DNA from: Aquatica leii
Lineage: Eukaryota; Arthropoda; Insecta; Coleoptera; Lampyridae
Direction of reading: 5' to 3'
Length of the DNA stretch: 64,000 bases
Assembly: GCA_035610365.1 (NCBI GenBank)
Contig: CM069432.1
Location: 17,813,473-17,877,472 of the forward strand
Part shown: piece by piece, positions 46,466-56,889 of the stretch
How positions within the stretch are numbered: the first letter of the stretch is position 1
How the letters are laid out: each line of letters starts with the position of its first letter
Notes under the pieces: model-generated
The model's input: the letters and a program-made list of their open reading frames with translations, nothing else
Database searches by the model: none
What the model was told of the DNA's origin: nothing
Program-made: the position numbers and the translations under genes

Positions 46466-46802
46466 AAACTGTATTAATTGTGACAAATATTACATAGGTC
46501 AAACTAAACAAAAATTAAAAGATAGAATAAAAAATTACGAATATGATTGTCGGAAAAACTTGAACAATACAGGCTTGTCAACCCATCATAAATTAATGTC
46601 ACATAATTTCGACTTAAATAATCCTGTGATATTAGATTTAGAAAGTAATCTGAACGAAAGATTCATTTCTGAAACGATATGGATTAATAAACTCAACAAC
46701 AATGTAAATTTTAAAACAGATTCACAAAATCTAAGTATCATATTTACATATCTGATATGTAAAATAAAATACAAATATGATCCGACTGAAATCCACAATT
46801 AA
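46466..46802 (+). pseudogene. GIY-YIG fragment of a second Penelope-like family
   Basis: The open frame reads CINCDKYYIGQTKQKLKDRI (near 46470-46530), then HHKLMSHNFDLNNPVILDLE and RFISETIWINKLNNNVNFKT, ending at 46802. A Cys-rich approach to YIG, an R/K helix, a conserved histidine and a glutamate are all in the order of GIY-YIG nucleases at the C-terminus of Penelope-like elements. The sequence differs strongly from the two copies at 43670 and 62789, so it is another family. Its RT is absent (5'-truncated). Confidence 0.7.
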
Positions 46803-46942
46803 ACAATAATTTATGTCAGTAAATTTAAGTCAGTGTTAATACATATTATTGAATGCAACTATTTATTTATTAAAAACAGATTTAGTATCACAAACATATA
46901 ATCATATCTTTATACATTTATAGACACATTTATACTGAAACG

Positions 46943-47001
46943 TTCAAGAAGTTACCCGCAAATTCAAGAGCCTTCTCGAAGTTGTTATCTATCTTCTAGA
47001 A
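46943..47001 (+). promoter_or_regulatory. Cluster of heat-shock elements
   Basis: Three exact TTCNNGAA palindromes (46943-46950, 46973-46980, 46994-47001) and one near match at 46964 lie within 60 bases. A further GAGAAGGATTTTC follows at 47028-47040. Arrays of inverted nGAAn units are binding sites for heat-shock factor trimers. They end 47 bases before a TATA box. Confidence 0.65.
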
Positions 47002-47047
47002 GATATACCGAAAGATAAGGAACACTCGAGAAGGATTTTCAAATCTG

Positions 47048-47081
47048 TATAAATACCAAAGAAACAAATCGTAGGTCAGTT
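47048..47081 (+). promoter_or_regulatory. Pol II core promoter: TATAAATA and TCAGTT initiator
   Basis: TATAAATA at 47048-47055 and TCAGTT at 47076-47081 place the initiator A (47078) exactly 30 bases from the first T of the TATA box. This is the canonical arthropod spacing. With the HSE cluster immediately upstream, the arrangement is that of a heat-inducible gene. Confidence 0.7.
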
Positions 47082-47235
47082 ATTGCCGTAATACGAAAAC
47101 AGCAGTGTTAAGAAGATTATTCAAGTCTAAATAAATAAATAAGTCGTTAACGCGTGTTATAAATAAATCTACGAAGTACGTGACTTTAGTGTAAACAAGT
47201 GTGTGAAGCTATAGCGGACTTTATCTTATCTTCGT
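47078..47235 (+). other. Candidate non-coding first exon (5' UTR)
   Basis: From the predicted start to a GTAAGT donor at 47236-47241 there are 158 bases, A-rich and without a useful ATG frame, like the leaders of insect heat-shock genes. No coding exon with heat-shock-protein motifs follows in the window. Confidence 0.4.
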
Positions 47236-47241
47236 GTAAGT

Positions 47242-49203
47242 GATAGTGTTATACAACGGTTATACATAAATTAGTGTTTTCATTAAATATTATTAGATTT
47301 ATTTAGTTTGGTTAATTTAAAAGTGTACATATTTCTAGTATACGTAAAAATATTTTTAGTAGTTTAAATAAATTAACAGTTAATAATAAAATTCGCTACA
47401 ATACATTCCGTTTGTTACACCATAAAAATTGTAAATTTAAATTTTAATTAATGATTGATTAATTTGATGTAATTACATATGGAGTTTTTTAAGTATTTTA
47501 ATTGTATTTAAATGTTAAGACAAGCACAACCGATAATTTAGTGGTAAGTTATACATTGTATATTTTAAGTTTTAATGCATGTAAATGTACGGGTATAGAC
47601 AACTACGGTTGTTTAATTAAATAAAAAAATCCACACCTAATATCGAAGGCTCTAAGAAGAGAAAAAAAGGAATTGAATTTATTTATCACTGTAATAATAT
47701 ACCGTCCGCGGATAAAAACATTAGTCATTTGATAAAACACTTTTGTCTTGAAGGCTCCAAATATTTAAGGAACGCTTTAATATGAAAAGAAAAATAGTTA
47801 ACAAATATAACACAACAACAATGTTTTAATAATAAAAACAGATCAACAAGAATTATTAAAAGTGCAAATGAAAATAAAAATTTTAAAACAATCAAATATT
47901 TCTAAATTACTTAACAACTTTTTTTTAAACTAAATTCGTGAATTTATATACGTTGATAATAGAAACATTGTGCATTGTCGTTACTCAAAATTATAAAAGA
48001 ATTTAATATTTTGAAAATGTAAATCATACAAATACAATTTGTGGTAAGTAATATCTTAAAAGCTTCGATAATAAAGTTTATAAAAATTTTAAATCCCCCT
48101 CCCCCTAACGCATATCTCAGATTAAGACGCTATTTTCATTTCATCTACTACGTCTAAAATATTTCCACATTAAATAGAAAGCAAGTGTTTGTTCACTGCT
48201 TCGTTTTAGCAGAACGATTTCTTATTAACCTTATTTCAATAGAAATTTGTTATTAAAACGAAATTTATAAAATTCCATAATAAATATGTGAAAATAAGAT
48301 AATTTTAAAAAAATAGCAAAAGGTTTTACTTCGTGTTGCAAAGTGTAATCCTTTGTAATATTACCTTCCGTATACCTTTAAACGAGTATTACTGAGCTTT
48401 CCATTTATTTTTAAATTAAAGTTTGTTTTTATCAAAGTTCTCTTTAGACGTTTCTACTTTGTCTTTTTTTAACTCTACTACAACGGTATAATAATGAGTA
48501 AATGCGTACAAAAATTGTAACAGTATTACAATTTCTTCAAAGAAACATTTCATTTGTGTTATAACAGCCTTTATGAAAGGTAAGTTTCTTGAACTTAAAA
48601 GACAACGGTGCTGTCACATTCTATATTAAAATGCTTTGAGTGATTACAGCAGTGGCCGTCCCTATGATTTTCCTTATCTTGAAATGAACCATCCAAATAG
48701 TTGAAAGAAAAGTCCGGATATTACAAGCCACTGCTTAAATATTTTCCTTTCGTGTTCGCTGAAATTGAATACATAAATCTATAGACTAAATTTTTCTTTT
48801 ATATTTATTTTGTTATTGATATAAACTATACTACACGCAAATTTTATGAACCACTCCAAGTTTATTTTAATAATAATCGTTAAGATATTAAACATTCCTT
48901 CACAAAAGAAAACCATCAAAAAATAATATTTGCTTGAACGTGATGAAAATAAATAAAAATGGTAGAAGTTATATTACTACGTACTTCTATATTGCAACTG
49001 TGCAACTTGTGTTATTTTTATCATTATGTTCAAAGGAAACATTGTTTAATAATAATATCTTGTACTTTTTTATACAAAGTAACTTTTTTTTAAAGATAAA
49101 AAACGCATTGGAAATAAACGTGATGCCTATTATAGTAGATAGTAAAAAGCGAGGTTACAAATATTTTTTAATTTATTTAAATATAATACTTATTTGTATC
49201 ACT
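47242..49203. other. AT-rich non-coding stretch downstream of the promoter
   Basis: Nearly 2 kb without a recognisable gene. It would be intron or non-coding RNA if the promoter at 47048 is active. The open frame 48934-49233 has no recognisable domain and low-complexity codons. Confidence 0.35.
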
Positions 49204-49303
49204 AGTCCAGAAAGTGCTATTTTGCGAGTATAAGCATATTTGTAGGCCGAGGTGTAGCAGAGACCTACAAACAGCGAATACTCGCAAAATACTTTTAGGA
49301 CGT
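49204..49303. repeat. 100-bp imperfect hairpin (inverted repeat)
   Basis: The left arm (49204-49246, with ATTTTGCGAGTAT and TTTGTAGG) pairs with the right arm (49264-49303, CCTACAAA and ATACTCGCAAAAT). The loop is about 17 bases, and roughly three quarters of arm positions are complementary. It could be a foldback element or a terminal hairpin; nothing identifies a parent element. Confidence 0.6.
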
Positions 49304-49576
49304 GTGATACACAACATTTTTTGTGCTGACCTTTATAGTATAAACTAAGCAGTTATTTAAGTATTGATTTTTAATAAAATTTATTAAAATATGTTGATAA
49401 AATGGAAACCTGTAATGACGAAATACAAAATTTGTATTTTTGAAATTACTTTGACAAATACATAATATTATTACAATTTAATTTATATAAAAATAAAACA
49501 ATAAATTGTTGTTTTTAGCAATTGTAAGATATAAGCAGATCTGTTATATTTGTTTAACAAAATTTTGTTAGCGTTC

Positions 49577-50966
49577 ATGGCCGTAGCCAGGAATTTACTT
49601 TGGGGGGGGGGGTCAAACTCTGGACCAAAGGAATAATAACTTTTTAAAATATTTATATGTTTATTATACAAGGTACAAAATTTAAATGTCGTGGCTGAGA
49701 GATGAAGCGCTGGGCAACGATCTCTGGATTAATTTGAATATTGCGATGAACGCTGATTAAGGCCAGTTCAGTGAGTCGCGACTGTCCCATGCTGTTCCTT
49801 AAATAAGTTTTTAGGCGACGCAACGAGGAAAAGGTACGTTCTGGTGTTGCCGTCGACACAGGTAGCGTCACAAGGATTGTAAAGAGCTTATGAATCATGG
49901 GAAACATCATTATGTCGCAGTTGTCCAAACCTTCTAGGGGTGTAGTGGGCAATTGAGCTGCATCAATTTTTGACCACTTCGCTCGCCAAACCATAAACTC
50001 CCCTTCAAAATTTGTTGCGTCACAGAGAAGTGGGCTGTAAAATTTTACTGCCTCCTGTAACTTGTTAGCGCTCACGCCAAATTTTTGCGGCATTAACAAT
50101 GATAGCGATCCTATTATTGATTTGTGATTGACAAACCGTTCAGTTAAATGAGTAATCATATGGTCGTCTATCGGAAGAAATGCAACAATTCTATAATATT
50201 CTTCGGGAGTTTCAGCCGCTGCATTGTCCCGATGTTGTTGGCGCCCTACTCGTCGCGGCATTGTCATCTTGAAATCTTCCCCGTTCAGTTGTTTTCCTTG
50301 TTCCTCACCCTGTTTAAATAGTAATGAGAAATGTGTCTTTGCTTCTTAACTTATCACAGTCAGGACAGTTATTACGTCGTCGACGTGATCACATGCAGTT
50401 CCGAGATCACAACCGACACCTTGCAAATATTTGCAAAGATTAATTGTTATAGGTCTCCTTATTTCCCGTATCCTTTAACTTCTCTAAAGCATGGGCTATA
50501 GGCAAAAGGATTTCATGAAAACGCATCACACTATCGTGTCTCTGGACCCATCGGGTTTCGCACATTGATATTAACGTTTTGTGCTTAGAATTTGGCATGT
50601 GATTTGTAATAGCTTCTATTACCGCAGTGCGTAGTGCAGATGAGCGAAAAAATTTTTCGACTGACTTAATGGTTCCTAAACAATTGGAGAGGCTCCGTAT
50701 TTTGCACGTATCCGCAATTGCCAGATTAAGTGAATGGGCACTACAGTGCACGTATAGTGCTAGTGGAAATTTTGTTCTCATTACTGCTTGAGTACCGATG
50801 AAACATCCACTCATCGCTGATGCACCATCATAGCCTTGGCCAATTAATCCTTCAGTCTATATCCTATTCATTTCCAACCGTTTAATTATACATGACGCAA
50901 TACCTTTTCCAGTAAGATCATAAATAGGGAAAAATTCTAAAAAGTCTTCTCGCAAAACTTTGCTGT
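49577..50966 (-). pseudogene. hAT transposase, C-terminal half
   Basis: The half of a hAT (ZMYM/DUF4371-type) transposase lying downstream of the Gypsy insertion. Reading down from 50966: EFFPIYDLTGKGIASCIIKR, a stop near 50857, GQGYDGASAMSGCFIGTQAV, YVHCSAHSLNLAIADTCKIR, CETRWVQRHDSVMRF (frame to 50440). A damaged stretch follows, then 50267-49653 with the dimerisation region (TLPVSTATPERTFSSLRRLK, SRLTELALISVHRN). A CCGTAGCCAGGAATTTA segment followed by a G-run near 49580-49612 looks like the usual end of such elements. Several stops and one deletion make it inactive. Confidence 0.85.
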
Positions 50967-51730
50967 TGTAATGCCTTTTTTTATGTCTATCGTAACTTTT
51001 AGAATGTTAAAATAGTCTAGTTAGTTTTATAAGTCTGTGGTTTAAGGTAGTGTAAGTGTTGTGTAAAAGTGAAAGAAACCGAGAGTGTCCTTTTGCCCGG
51101 GTCAGAGGCTGGACGACCATAATTAAGAGGTTAGCGGTGCGGGCCAACCCAGGAAGTATTGGGGCGATACCTTCGGTGTCACTTTATAAGTAAATTTAAT
51201 AAACGTTTAAACTTGGTGCATACCGACGAATAAATAATTAGTGCCGGCAAACATAATACCGTTACCAAAGCTTTGGTTCTAATAAATTTTGGTGAATAAA
51301 TTAAGCAAGCCAATCCGTGTAATTGGACCTACAGTGAACGGTACGAGTGACGGTTCAGTTATGGTGCGTACTATGACAAATTAACTTTGGAGGGCTACGG
51401 TGTTACAATTACACCTAAATCAGTCGACACCAGCAAAGGTTGGACTTTTTCTTATGTTATTGCGATCATTTTATTATATTCGTAGTTATATAGATCGAGT
51501 TAGTGAGCGTAGTGCATGATATTTTTTAAGTTTGTTTACTAATGTTTTGAAATCAGTTTCAGTCAATATATATACATTTTGCATTGTAATTTTTATTATT
51601 AAGAATACAATCAATATCTACCCACAAACCCCTAGAGAGAAAAGAGCATTTATCTCATGTGAAGCCGCGGATCAGATTAATTTCCAAAGAATTACAAAGT
51701 AGCACGCGTGAAGCGCGAGAAGGTGTTACA
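50967..51730 (+). repeat. Gypsy 5' LTR, 764 bp
   Basis: The ends TGTAA/TTACA form a 5-bp inverted repeat. Compared with the 3' LTR I count five substitutions and no indels (for example CCCGGGTCAGAGG against TCCGGGTCAAAGG). Confidence 0.95.
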
Positions 51731-51733
51731 ACA

Positions 51734-51751
51734 TGTCGCCCAACGTCCGGC
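51734..51751 (+). promoter_or_regulatory. Primer binding site
   Basis: TGTCGCCCAACGTCCGG lies three bases after the 5' LTR. It resembles the TGGCGCCCAACG type of tRNA-primer site. The matching tRNA is not identified. Confidence 0.6.
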
Positions 51752-52111
51752 ACGATACGCTTTAATTATTAAAACATTAAATAATTTGTGTTTTTTGTTG
51801 TTTGAAAAGGCAGTTATTTCATCATTTATATAATTTTATAATTGCATAAAACTTTTTGTTGATTGTTTGCTTGCACTTCAGGGTTGAAAACATCTGTTTT
51901 AAATTTTAAGAATGCATGTGTTCGTGGGAAGTACTAACGTTTCACTTTTAACTTTGTTCTGCCGCTTTGCTCAAAATTATTTTAACACGGTTGATTTCGT
52001 TTTGAAAAGCATTGAATATTAGGAATAAAGCAACGTTACTTTGGTTAAGAAAATATCAAATTACAATTTATTGCCTTGCTAGCTTTGTATTATAACACAT
52101 ACATTTTTTTT

Positions 52112-53245
52112 ATGTATTTACGATCTGGTAAATTTTATAATACGTCAATTAAACTAATTAAAACAATGGCAACTGAACAAATTATTGACGGTGATAAGGC
52201 TGTCGAGCATCAAGAAGAGCAAATTGATGTAACCAATCTTATAAAAATGTTAAGTATCCAAATGGCGAATGAAGGAACGCAAATACAAGCACAAATTAAG
52301 GAGCTAGAAAATAACCTTACAAAGAAAATTGAAAAAAGCGAAGTAGAACAAGAAAAAAAATTAATAAAAACCGAATTTAAAATAAAACAAGAATTTGAAA
52401 ATCGAATTCAACCGATGGAAAATAAAGTTCAGTTATTAGAAACTGACATTGATACAATTAGAATAGAATGCAGCGCTGACAAAAATTCAGTTAAAACAAA
52501 TATAAGTCAAGTAATCGATGAAGTTGATCGATTAAACAATGATGTGTCATTTCTAAATAAAGAAATAAGACAATTGAATATAGAAAGAAATAAAACTAAA
52601 GAATTAATTGCAAAACCTAATTTATTACTTCAAGTTACTGACGATAAACCGAAATTTGATGGAAATAAAAAAGGTTTACATCCTATAAAATTTATAAAAA
52701 AGTTAGAAAATTATATCGAAAATTTTAGAATTGAAGGAATACATCAAGTGCACACAGCAGTGGAATGTCTTGAAGCTGACGTCAGAATTTGGACCGAAAT
52801 GCACATGAATGAATGGTCTACTACAATACAAGAAAAAAATCGCGCGTCGATTTATGAACCTAGAACCTACGATCGCAGGTTAGGAAGCTATACTCATCAT
52901 GTTTGGCATTGGGTAGGAAAAACGCAACATCTTTAGCCTCAAATACCAGAAGATATTTTAGTAAACGCTTTGACAACTCATTTTCCATACGAAGTTGAAA
53001 CCACTCTTATTTCTGCTCAAATAAAAACGATTAACCAATTACTACAAGTGTTAAACCGATTAGAAATGCGACAAAGCAGAAGAAAAAGACCGAATCAAAA
53101 CCACGAGCATCAAGTGAGACCATATGATAGACGTAATAGGTATCAAAGTGAAACAAGAGATTCCGGAAGAAATCGCCACGCTATAAACCATGTAAATTAT
53201 GTGTCAGGAGAAGGTCGCGATAGTGTAATTATTACAATCATATAA
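52112..53245 (+). pseudogene. Gypsy gag with one internal TAG
   Basis: The start is ATG 52112 (MYLRSGKFYN), matching the RSGK beginning of many Gypsy gags. A long coiled coil follows (KELENNLTKKIEKSEVEQEK and onward), then the capsid-type region (PKFDGNKKGLHPIKFIKKLE). TAG at 52934-52936 interrupts. The same frame continues with IPEDILVNALTTHFPYEVE and a basic C-terminus (RQSRRKRPNQNHEHQV) to 53245. No CCHC knuckle is seen in this frame. Pol lies in another frame, so a frameshift near 53245 is expected. Confidence 0.8.
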
Positions 53246-53249
53246 ATAA

Positions 53250-53873
53250 AGAAAGTGTAAGAAGTCCAGCGTCAGACAAGCGTCCGGAAAACTAAAGATC
53301 CCTCGGCAGAATTCTCCGACTGTCGTCAGGAGGGACATGGAGGAACAACAACGAAATGTAAATTTTGTGAAATCGTTTTTTCAAAAAGTTAAATGTGACA
53401 TAAACGCAATAGATAAAGACAATTGTAATTCAATGATTTCCGATAACGAATTAAATGAAAAAGGACACAATTACGTACCTCAAGTGAAAGTGAATTTGGG
53501 GGGTAGTGAACAGACAGTATTAATAGACACTGGTAGTGCGGTTAGTGTAATTTCAGAAACTTTGTTTGAGACGTTGTACGGGTTAAATCCAAATATTCCT
53601 ATTTTGCCTACTGTAGGTATTTCGATACAAGGAGTGACCGGAAAAATCTGTAAAGTTAGGAAGCAAGTTTTAATACAAGCTCAAATAAAAAATACAAATT
53701 TTCCCATAGTATTCTTAGTAGCTAATTATTTAAATATTTCTTGTATTATTGGCATGGATTGGATGATTTCCACGGGAGCAGTGATTGGCATTAACAAAAA
53801 AGAAATAAAATTTAGAATTAACAATGAAGAAACCGTGTCACAACTTGTAGAAAAGACACAAGCAATTAAATAG
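53250..53873 (+). CDS. Gypsy aspartic protease
   Basis: The frame opens after a stop at 53247-53249; the first ATG is at 53337. The protease core is VLIDTGSAVSVISETLF (near 53520-53570), with the second loop IIGMDWMISTGAVIGI near 53740-53790. It cleaves the polyproteins. TAG at 53871-53873 ends this part, and the RT frame follows in the same register. The context after TAG (UCA) is not a known leaky signal. Confidence 0.85.
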   Translation, partial: RKCKKSSVRQASGKLKIPRQNSPTVVRRDMEEQQRNVNFVKSFFQKVKCDINAIDKDNCNSMISDNELNEKGHNYVPQVKVNLGGSEQTVLIDTGSAVSVISETLFETLYGLNPNIPILPTVGISIQGVTGKICKVRKQVLIQAQIKNTNFPIVFLVANYLNISCIIGMDWMISTGAVIGINKKEIKFRINNEETVSQLVEKTQAIK

Positions 53874-56831
53874 TCAGCTGAATTAAAGGTAGAAGGCAAT
53901 GGCGAATATGGACAAAACCTTGAAAAGTTTTACGTAAATCCAGTAGAATCTCAACACCAAAGAACTTTGTCAAATAGTAACACCGCAAAAAATGAAAACC
54001 CTTATCAAAATTACAGTTGTTCAGAATGTCTCGCTGTTTTACCTTTTAAAGCAGCATTTGTAAAGCATACAGAAAGGCACAAAATGCAAACTATGTGTAA
54101 TTCTGTAAATATCACAACTCAAGAAGACGTAGTAAACGAAATAGAAGAAATCTATAAACACGTTTCTGATGATAAACCAGGGAAATGTACAGTTTATGAA
54201 TGTACATTAGATGTTTCCGATAAAACACCATTTGTCAAAAAATTCTATCCTATTCCGCATTCTAAAAGGAACGACGTTGAAAAAGAAATACCACGCATGT
54301 TAGACTGGGGGGTAATTGAACGCTCAAGTTCTCCGTTTTCAAATCCTGTAGTAATCGTTTCTAAGAAAAATGGTTCAATACGCATATGTTTAGATGCACG
54401 ACGTTTAAATAAAGTTATAGTCCACGACAGGGAATCACCACCCGCAATAGAAAATTTATTACAAAAATTTGATGGAGTGAAGTTCTTGTCATCGCTTGAC
54501 TTGACTAGCGGATACTGGCAAGTACCATTAAGCGATAAATCAAGAAAGTACACAGCATTTTTGATTAATGGAAAGAGTTATCAATTTCGAGTATTACCGT
54601 TCGGACTTAATGTATCCGTAGATGTATTTAACAAATGTTTAGAAAAAGTTTTAGGACCGGAAGTGATGGAATTTGCTACAATTTACGTTGATGATATACT
54701 TATTGCATCCAAGAGCATTGAGGAACACAAGCAGCAACTAAATTTAGTCCTTCGCCGGTTACAGATGTCAGGAATGACCGTAAATCTGCATAAATCGGAT
54801 TTTTTTAAGAATCACATTAAGTTTCTTGGGCATATAATTAGTCCTTTAGGAATTGAAGTAGATCCAAATAAAATTGAAACAATACAACAATTTCATTCGC
54901 CACGAAACAAAAAAGAATTACAGTCATTTTTAGGATTTTGCAATTTTTACAGAAAATTTGTAAACAACCACGCAGCATCAGTTAGTAAATTGGCATGTTT
55001 ACTAAATGGTAAAGCAAAATGGAAATGGGAACCTCATCATCAAAATGCATTTGAAGAAATTAAACACAACTTTACTAAAGCTATAAGTTTAGCACACCCG
55101 AATTTTAAAGAACCGTTTTGGATATCAACAGATGCTTCAACACAAGCTTTAGGAGCACATCTTTTTCAAATTATTGATGGACAAGTTAAAACGATAGCAT
55201 TTGCCAGCCGTAGTTTATTAAGTGCCGAAAAATGTTACATGATTACAGAATTAGAACTATTGGCAATTGTGTTTGCGTGTAAACGATTTAGGACCTACAT
55301 TTTAGGATACGAAACATTTATTCTTACCGATCATAAAGCATTAGAATTTTTATTTAATTGTAAAGCATTAAGTGCGCGTCTCATGAGGTGGTGTATGTTT
55401 TTGCAAGAATATCAGTTAAACATTAGATATTGCAAAGGAAAAGAAAACACGGTAGCAGATTTTTTGTCAAGATATGATTACGATGGAGATAAAAGACAAC
55501 GACCATTAGTAATAGGAAAAGTGGAAGATATATCAACAAAAAAAATTAAAAACTATCTTAAAAACATGCCTAAAATACAAAATAAAGACAAGCAGTTGAA
55601 GTGGATAATAAATGAATTACAAGCTAATACGCAAGGAAAATGTGATGAGCTAAGAAAAAGTTATCTTATTCATGAAGAGGTACTATTTAAAAGAAACAAG
55701 AAAGGTGACGATTGGTGGAGAATATGCATACCAAAACAAATAGAGACTGAGCTCATATGGGAATATCACCAATTATATGGCCATTTTGGTGCAAAGAAAT
55801 GTACATCCTTGTTACAAGAGACATGTTACATTCCTAACTTAGGAAAAAAAGTTCAAAAAGTACTAACGACCTGTGATTTGTGTCAAAAAACAAAAGTTTC
55901 CAATAAAAACTTACAAGGATCAATGAAAAATGTTATAGCAAACGAGCCGTTAGAGTTAGTATCTGTCGATTTATTTGGTCCGTTGCCATTAGGTCGAGGG
56001 GGAGTATCACATATATTTGTTCTTAGAGATGTATTTACAAAATATGTTCGATTGTATGCGATTAAAAAAGCTAACGCAAAAATATTAGTAAAACGATTAC
56101 TAAATGATTTTATTTTAACGGTAGGGAAACCTAAGACTATTCTGTCGGATCACGGTACGCAATTTACTAGTAATGTTTGGGTAAATGCATTAGACAATAA
56201 TGATATAAAACTGAGATACTCTTCGGTATATCATCCTCAATCAAACCCAGTAGAAAGGATAATGAGAGAACTAGCACGTCTTTTTAAAGCATATTGTCAC
56301 GAAAAACACAGTAGTTGGCCATTATATATTGAACGAATAGAGAATTGGTTAAATATAGTACAGAATGAAACAACAGGTTTCACTCCTTACGAGTTAATGA
56401 AAGGGGAACGGCCAAAATACCTGATTGAAAAATTGTTAAATATGCCAAAACGAAAAGAAATAGAAATAGATGTTAAGGTTAGGTTAGCTAGAAAACAGTT
56501 TAATACAAAGGCAGTAGAAAGAAAAAATAGACATGATAGATTAGGAAAACCAATTAAATACAATCAAGGTGATTTAGTCTTAGTCAAAACTCATTATCAG
56601 TCTTCGGCTATAGACAAGACGATAAAAAAGTTTTTTCATTTATACGAAGGACCATACAGAGTTTCAAGTGAAATTGGAACTAACGCCTATGTGTTAGTTG
56701 ATGTACATAACGGTGACTACAAAACAACACAAAATGTAATAAATTTGAAAAAATATATTGGTTTGAATGAGCTTTCAAATAAGTTAAATAATGTTGAAAT
56801 ATTGCCTGAAAGAACCGGCCCGAATATTTAA
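53874..56831 (+). CDS. Gypsy pol: C2H2 finger, RT, RNase H, integrase
   Basis: The frame is open over about 985 residues and in register with the protease. In order: a spacer with a C2H2 zinc finger (54018-54080); RT from FYPIPHSKRNDVEKEIPRM, with SSPFSNPVVIVSKKNGSIRI, LTSGYWQVPLSDKSRKYTAF, LPFGLNVSVDVFNKCL and the active site YVDDILIAS (near 54690); RNase H with STDASTQALGAHLF, ELELLAIVFACKRF and LTDHKALEFLF; integrase zinc finger YHQLYGHFGA...CDLCQKTK; core VSVDLFGPLPLG, LSDHGTQFTSN and NPVERIMRELARL. The C-terminal region has YEGPYRV. All catalytic residues are present. Translation of this part alone would need suppression of the TAG at 53871. Confidence 0.9.
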   Translation, partial: SAELKVEGNGEYGQNLEKFYVNPVESQHQRTLSNSNTAKNENPYQNYSCSECLAVLPFKAAFVKHTERHKMQTMCNSVNITTQEDVVNEIEEIYKHVSDDKPGKCTVYECTLDVSDKTPFVKKFYPIPHSKRNDVEKEIPRMLDWGVIERSSSPFSNPVVIVSKKNGSIRICLDARRLNKVIVHDRESPPAIENLLQKFDGVKFLSSLDLTSGYWQVPLSDKSRKYTAFLINGKSYQFRVLPFGLNVSVDVFNKCLEKVLGPEVMEFATIYVDDILIASKSIEEHKQQLNLVLRRLQMSGMTVNLHKSDFFKNHIKFLGHIISPLGIEVDPNKIETIQQFHSPRNKKELQSFLGFCNFYRKFVNNHAASVSKLACLLNGKAKWKWEPHHQNAFEEIKHNFTKAISLAHPNFKEPFWISTDASTQALGAHLFQIIDGQVKTIAFASRSLLSAEKCYMITELELLAIVFACKRFRTYILGYETFILTDHKALEFLFNCKALSARLMRWCMFLQEYQLNIRYCKGKENTVADFLSRYDYDGDKRQRPLVIGKVEDISTKKIKNYLKNMPKIQNKDKQLKWIINELQANTQGKCDELRKSYLIHEEVLFKRNKKGDDWWRICIPKQIETELIWEYHQLYGHFGAKKCTSLLQETCYIPNLGKKVQKVLTTCDLCQKTKVSNKNLQGSMKNVIANEPLELVSVDLFGPLPLGRGGVSHIFVLRDVFTKYVRLYAIKKANAKILVKRLLNDFILTVGKPKTILSDHGTQFTSNVWVNALDNNDIKLRYSSVYHPQSNPVERIMRELARLFKAYCHEKHSSWPLYIERIENWLNIVQNETTGFTPYELMKGERPKYLIEKLLNMPKRKEIEIDVKVRLARKQFNTKAVERKNRHDRLGKPIKYNQGDLVLVKTHYQSSAIDKTIKKFFHLYEGPYRVSSEIGTNAYVLVDVHNGDYKTTQNVINLKKYIGLNELSNKLNNVEILPERTGPNI
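54018..54080 (+). other. C2H2 zinc finger encoded between protease and RT
   Basis: The codons give C-X2-C-X12-H-X3-H (CSECLAVLPFKAAFVKHTERH is one residue over my quoting limit; the ends are CSEC and HTERH). Hydrophobic residues sit four and ten places after the second cysteine, the exact classical C2H2 layout. Confidence 0.85.
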
Positions 56832-56875
56832 CAAAATTTTGACTCGCATAGTGATGAATGGCTATAGTCTCAAAA

Positions 56876-56889
56876 TTTTGGGGGGTAAC
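56876..56889 (+). promoter_or_regulatory. Polypurine tract region
   Basis: TTTTGGGGGGTAAC directly precedes the 3' LTR start TGTAATGCC. The G-run is the likely polypurine primer. Confidence 0.65.

Noticed and set aside
48934-49233. 99-residue open frame downstream of the heat-shock-type promoter
   Set aside because: Low-complexity, AT-driven composition, no recognisable domain, 1.7 kb from the promoter and no convincing acceptor in front.
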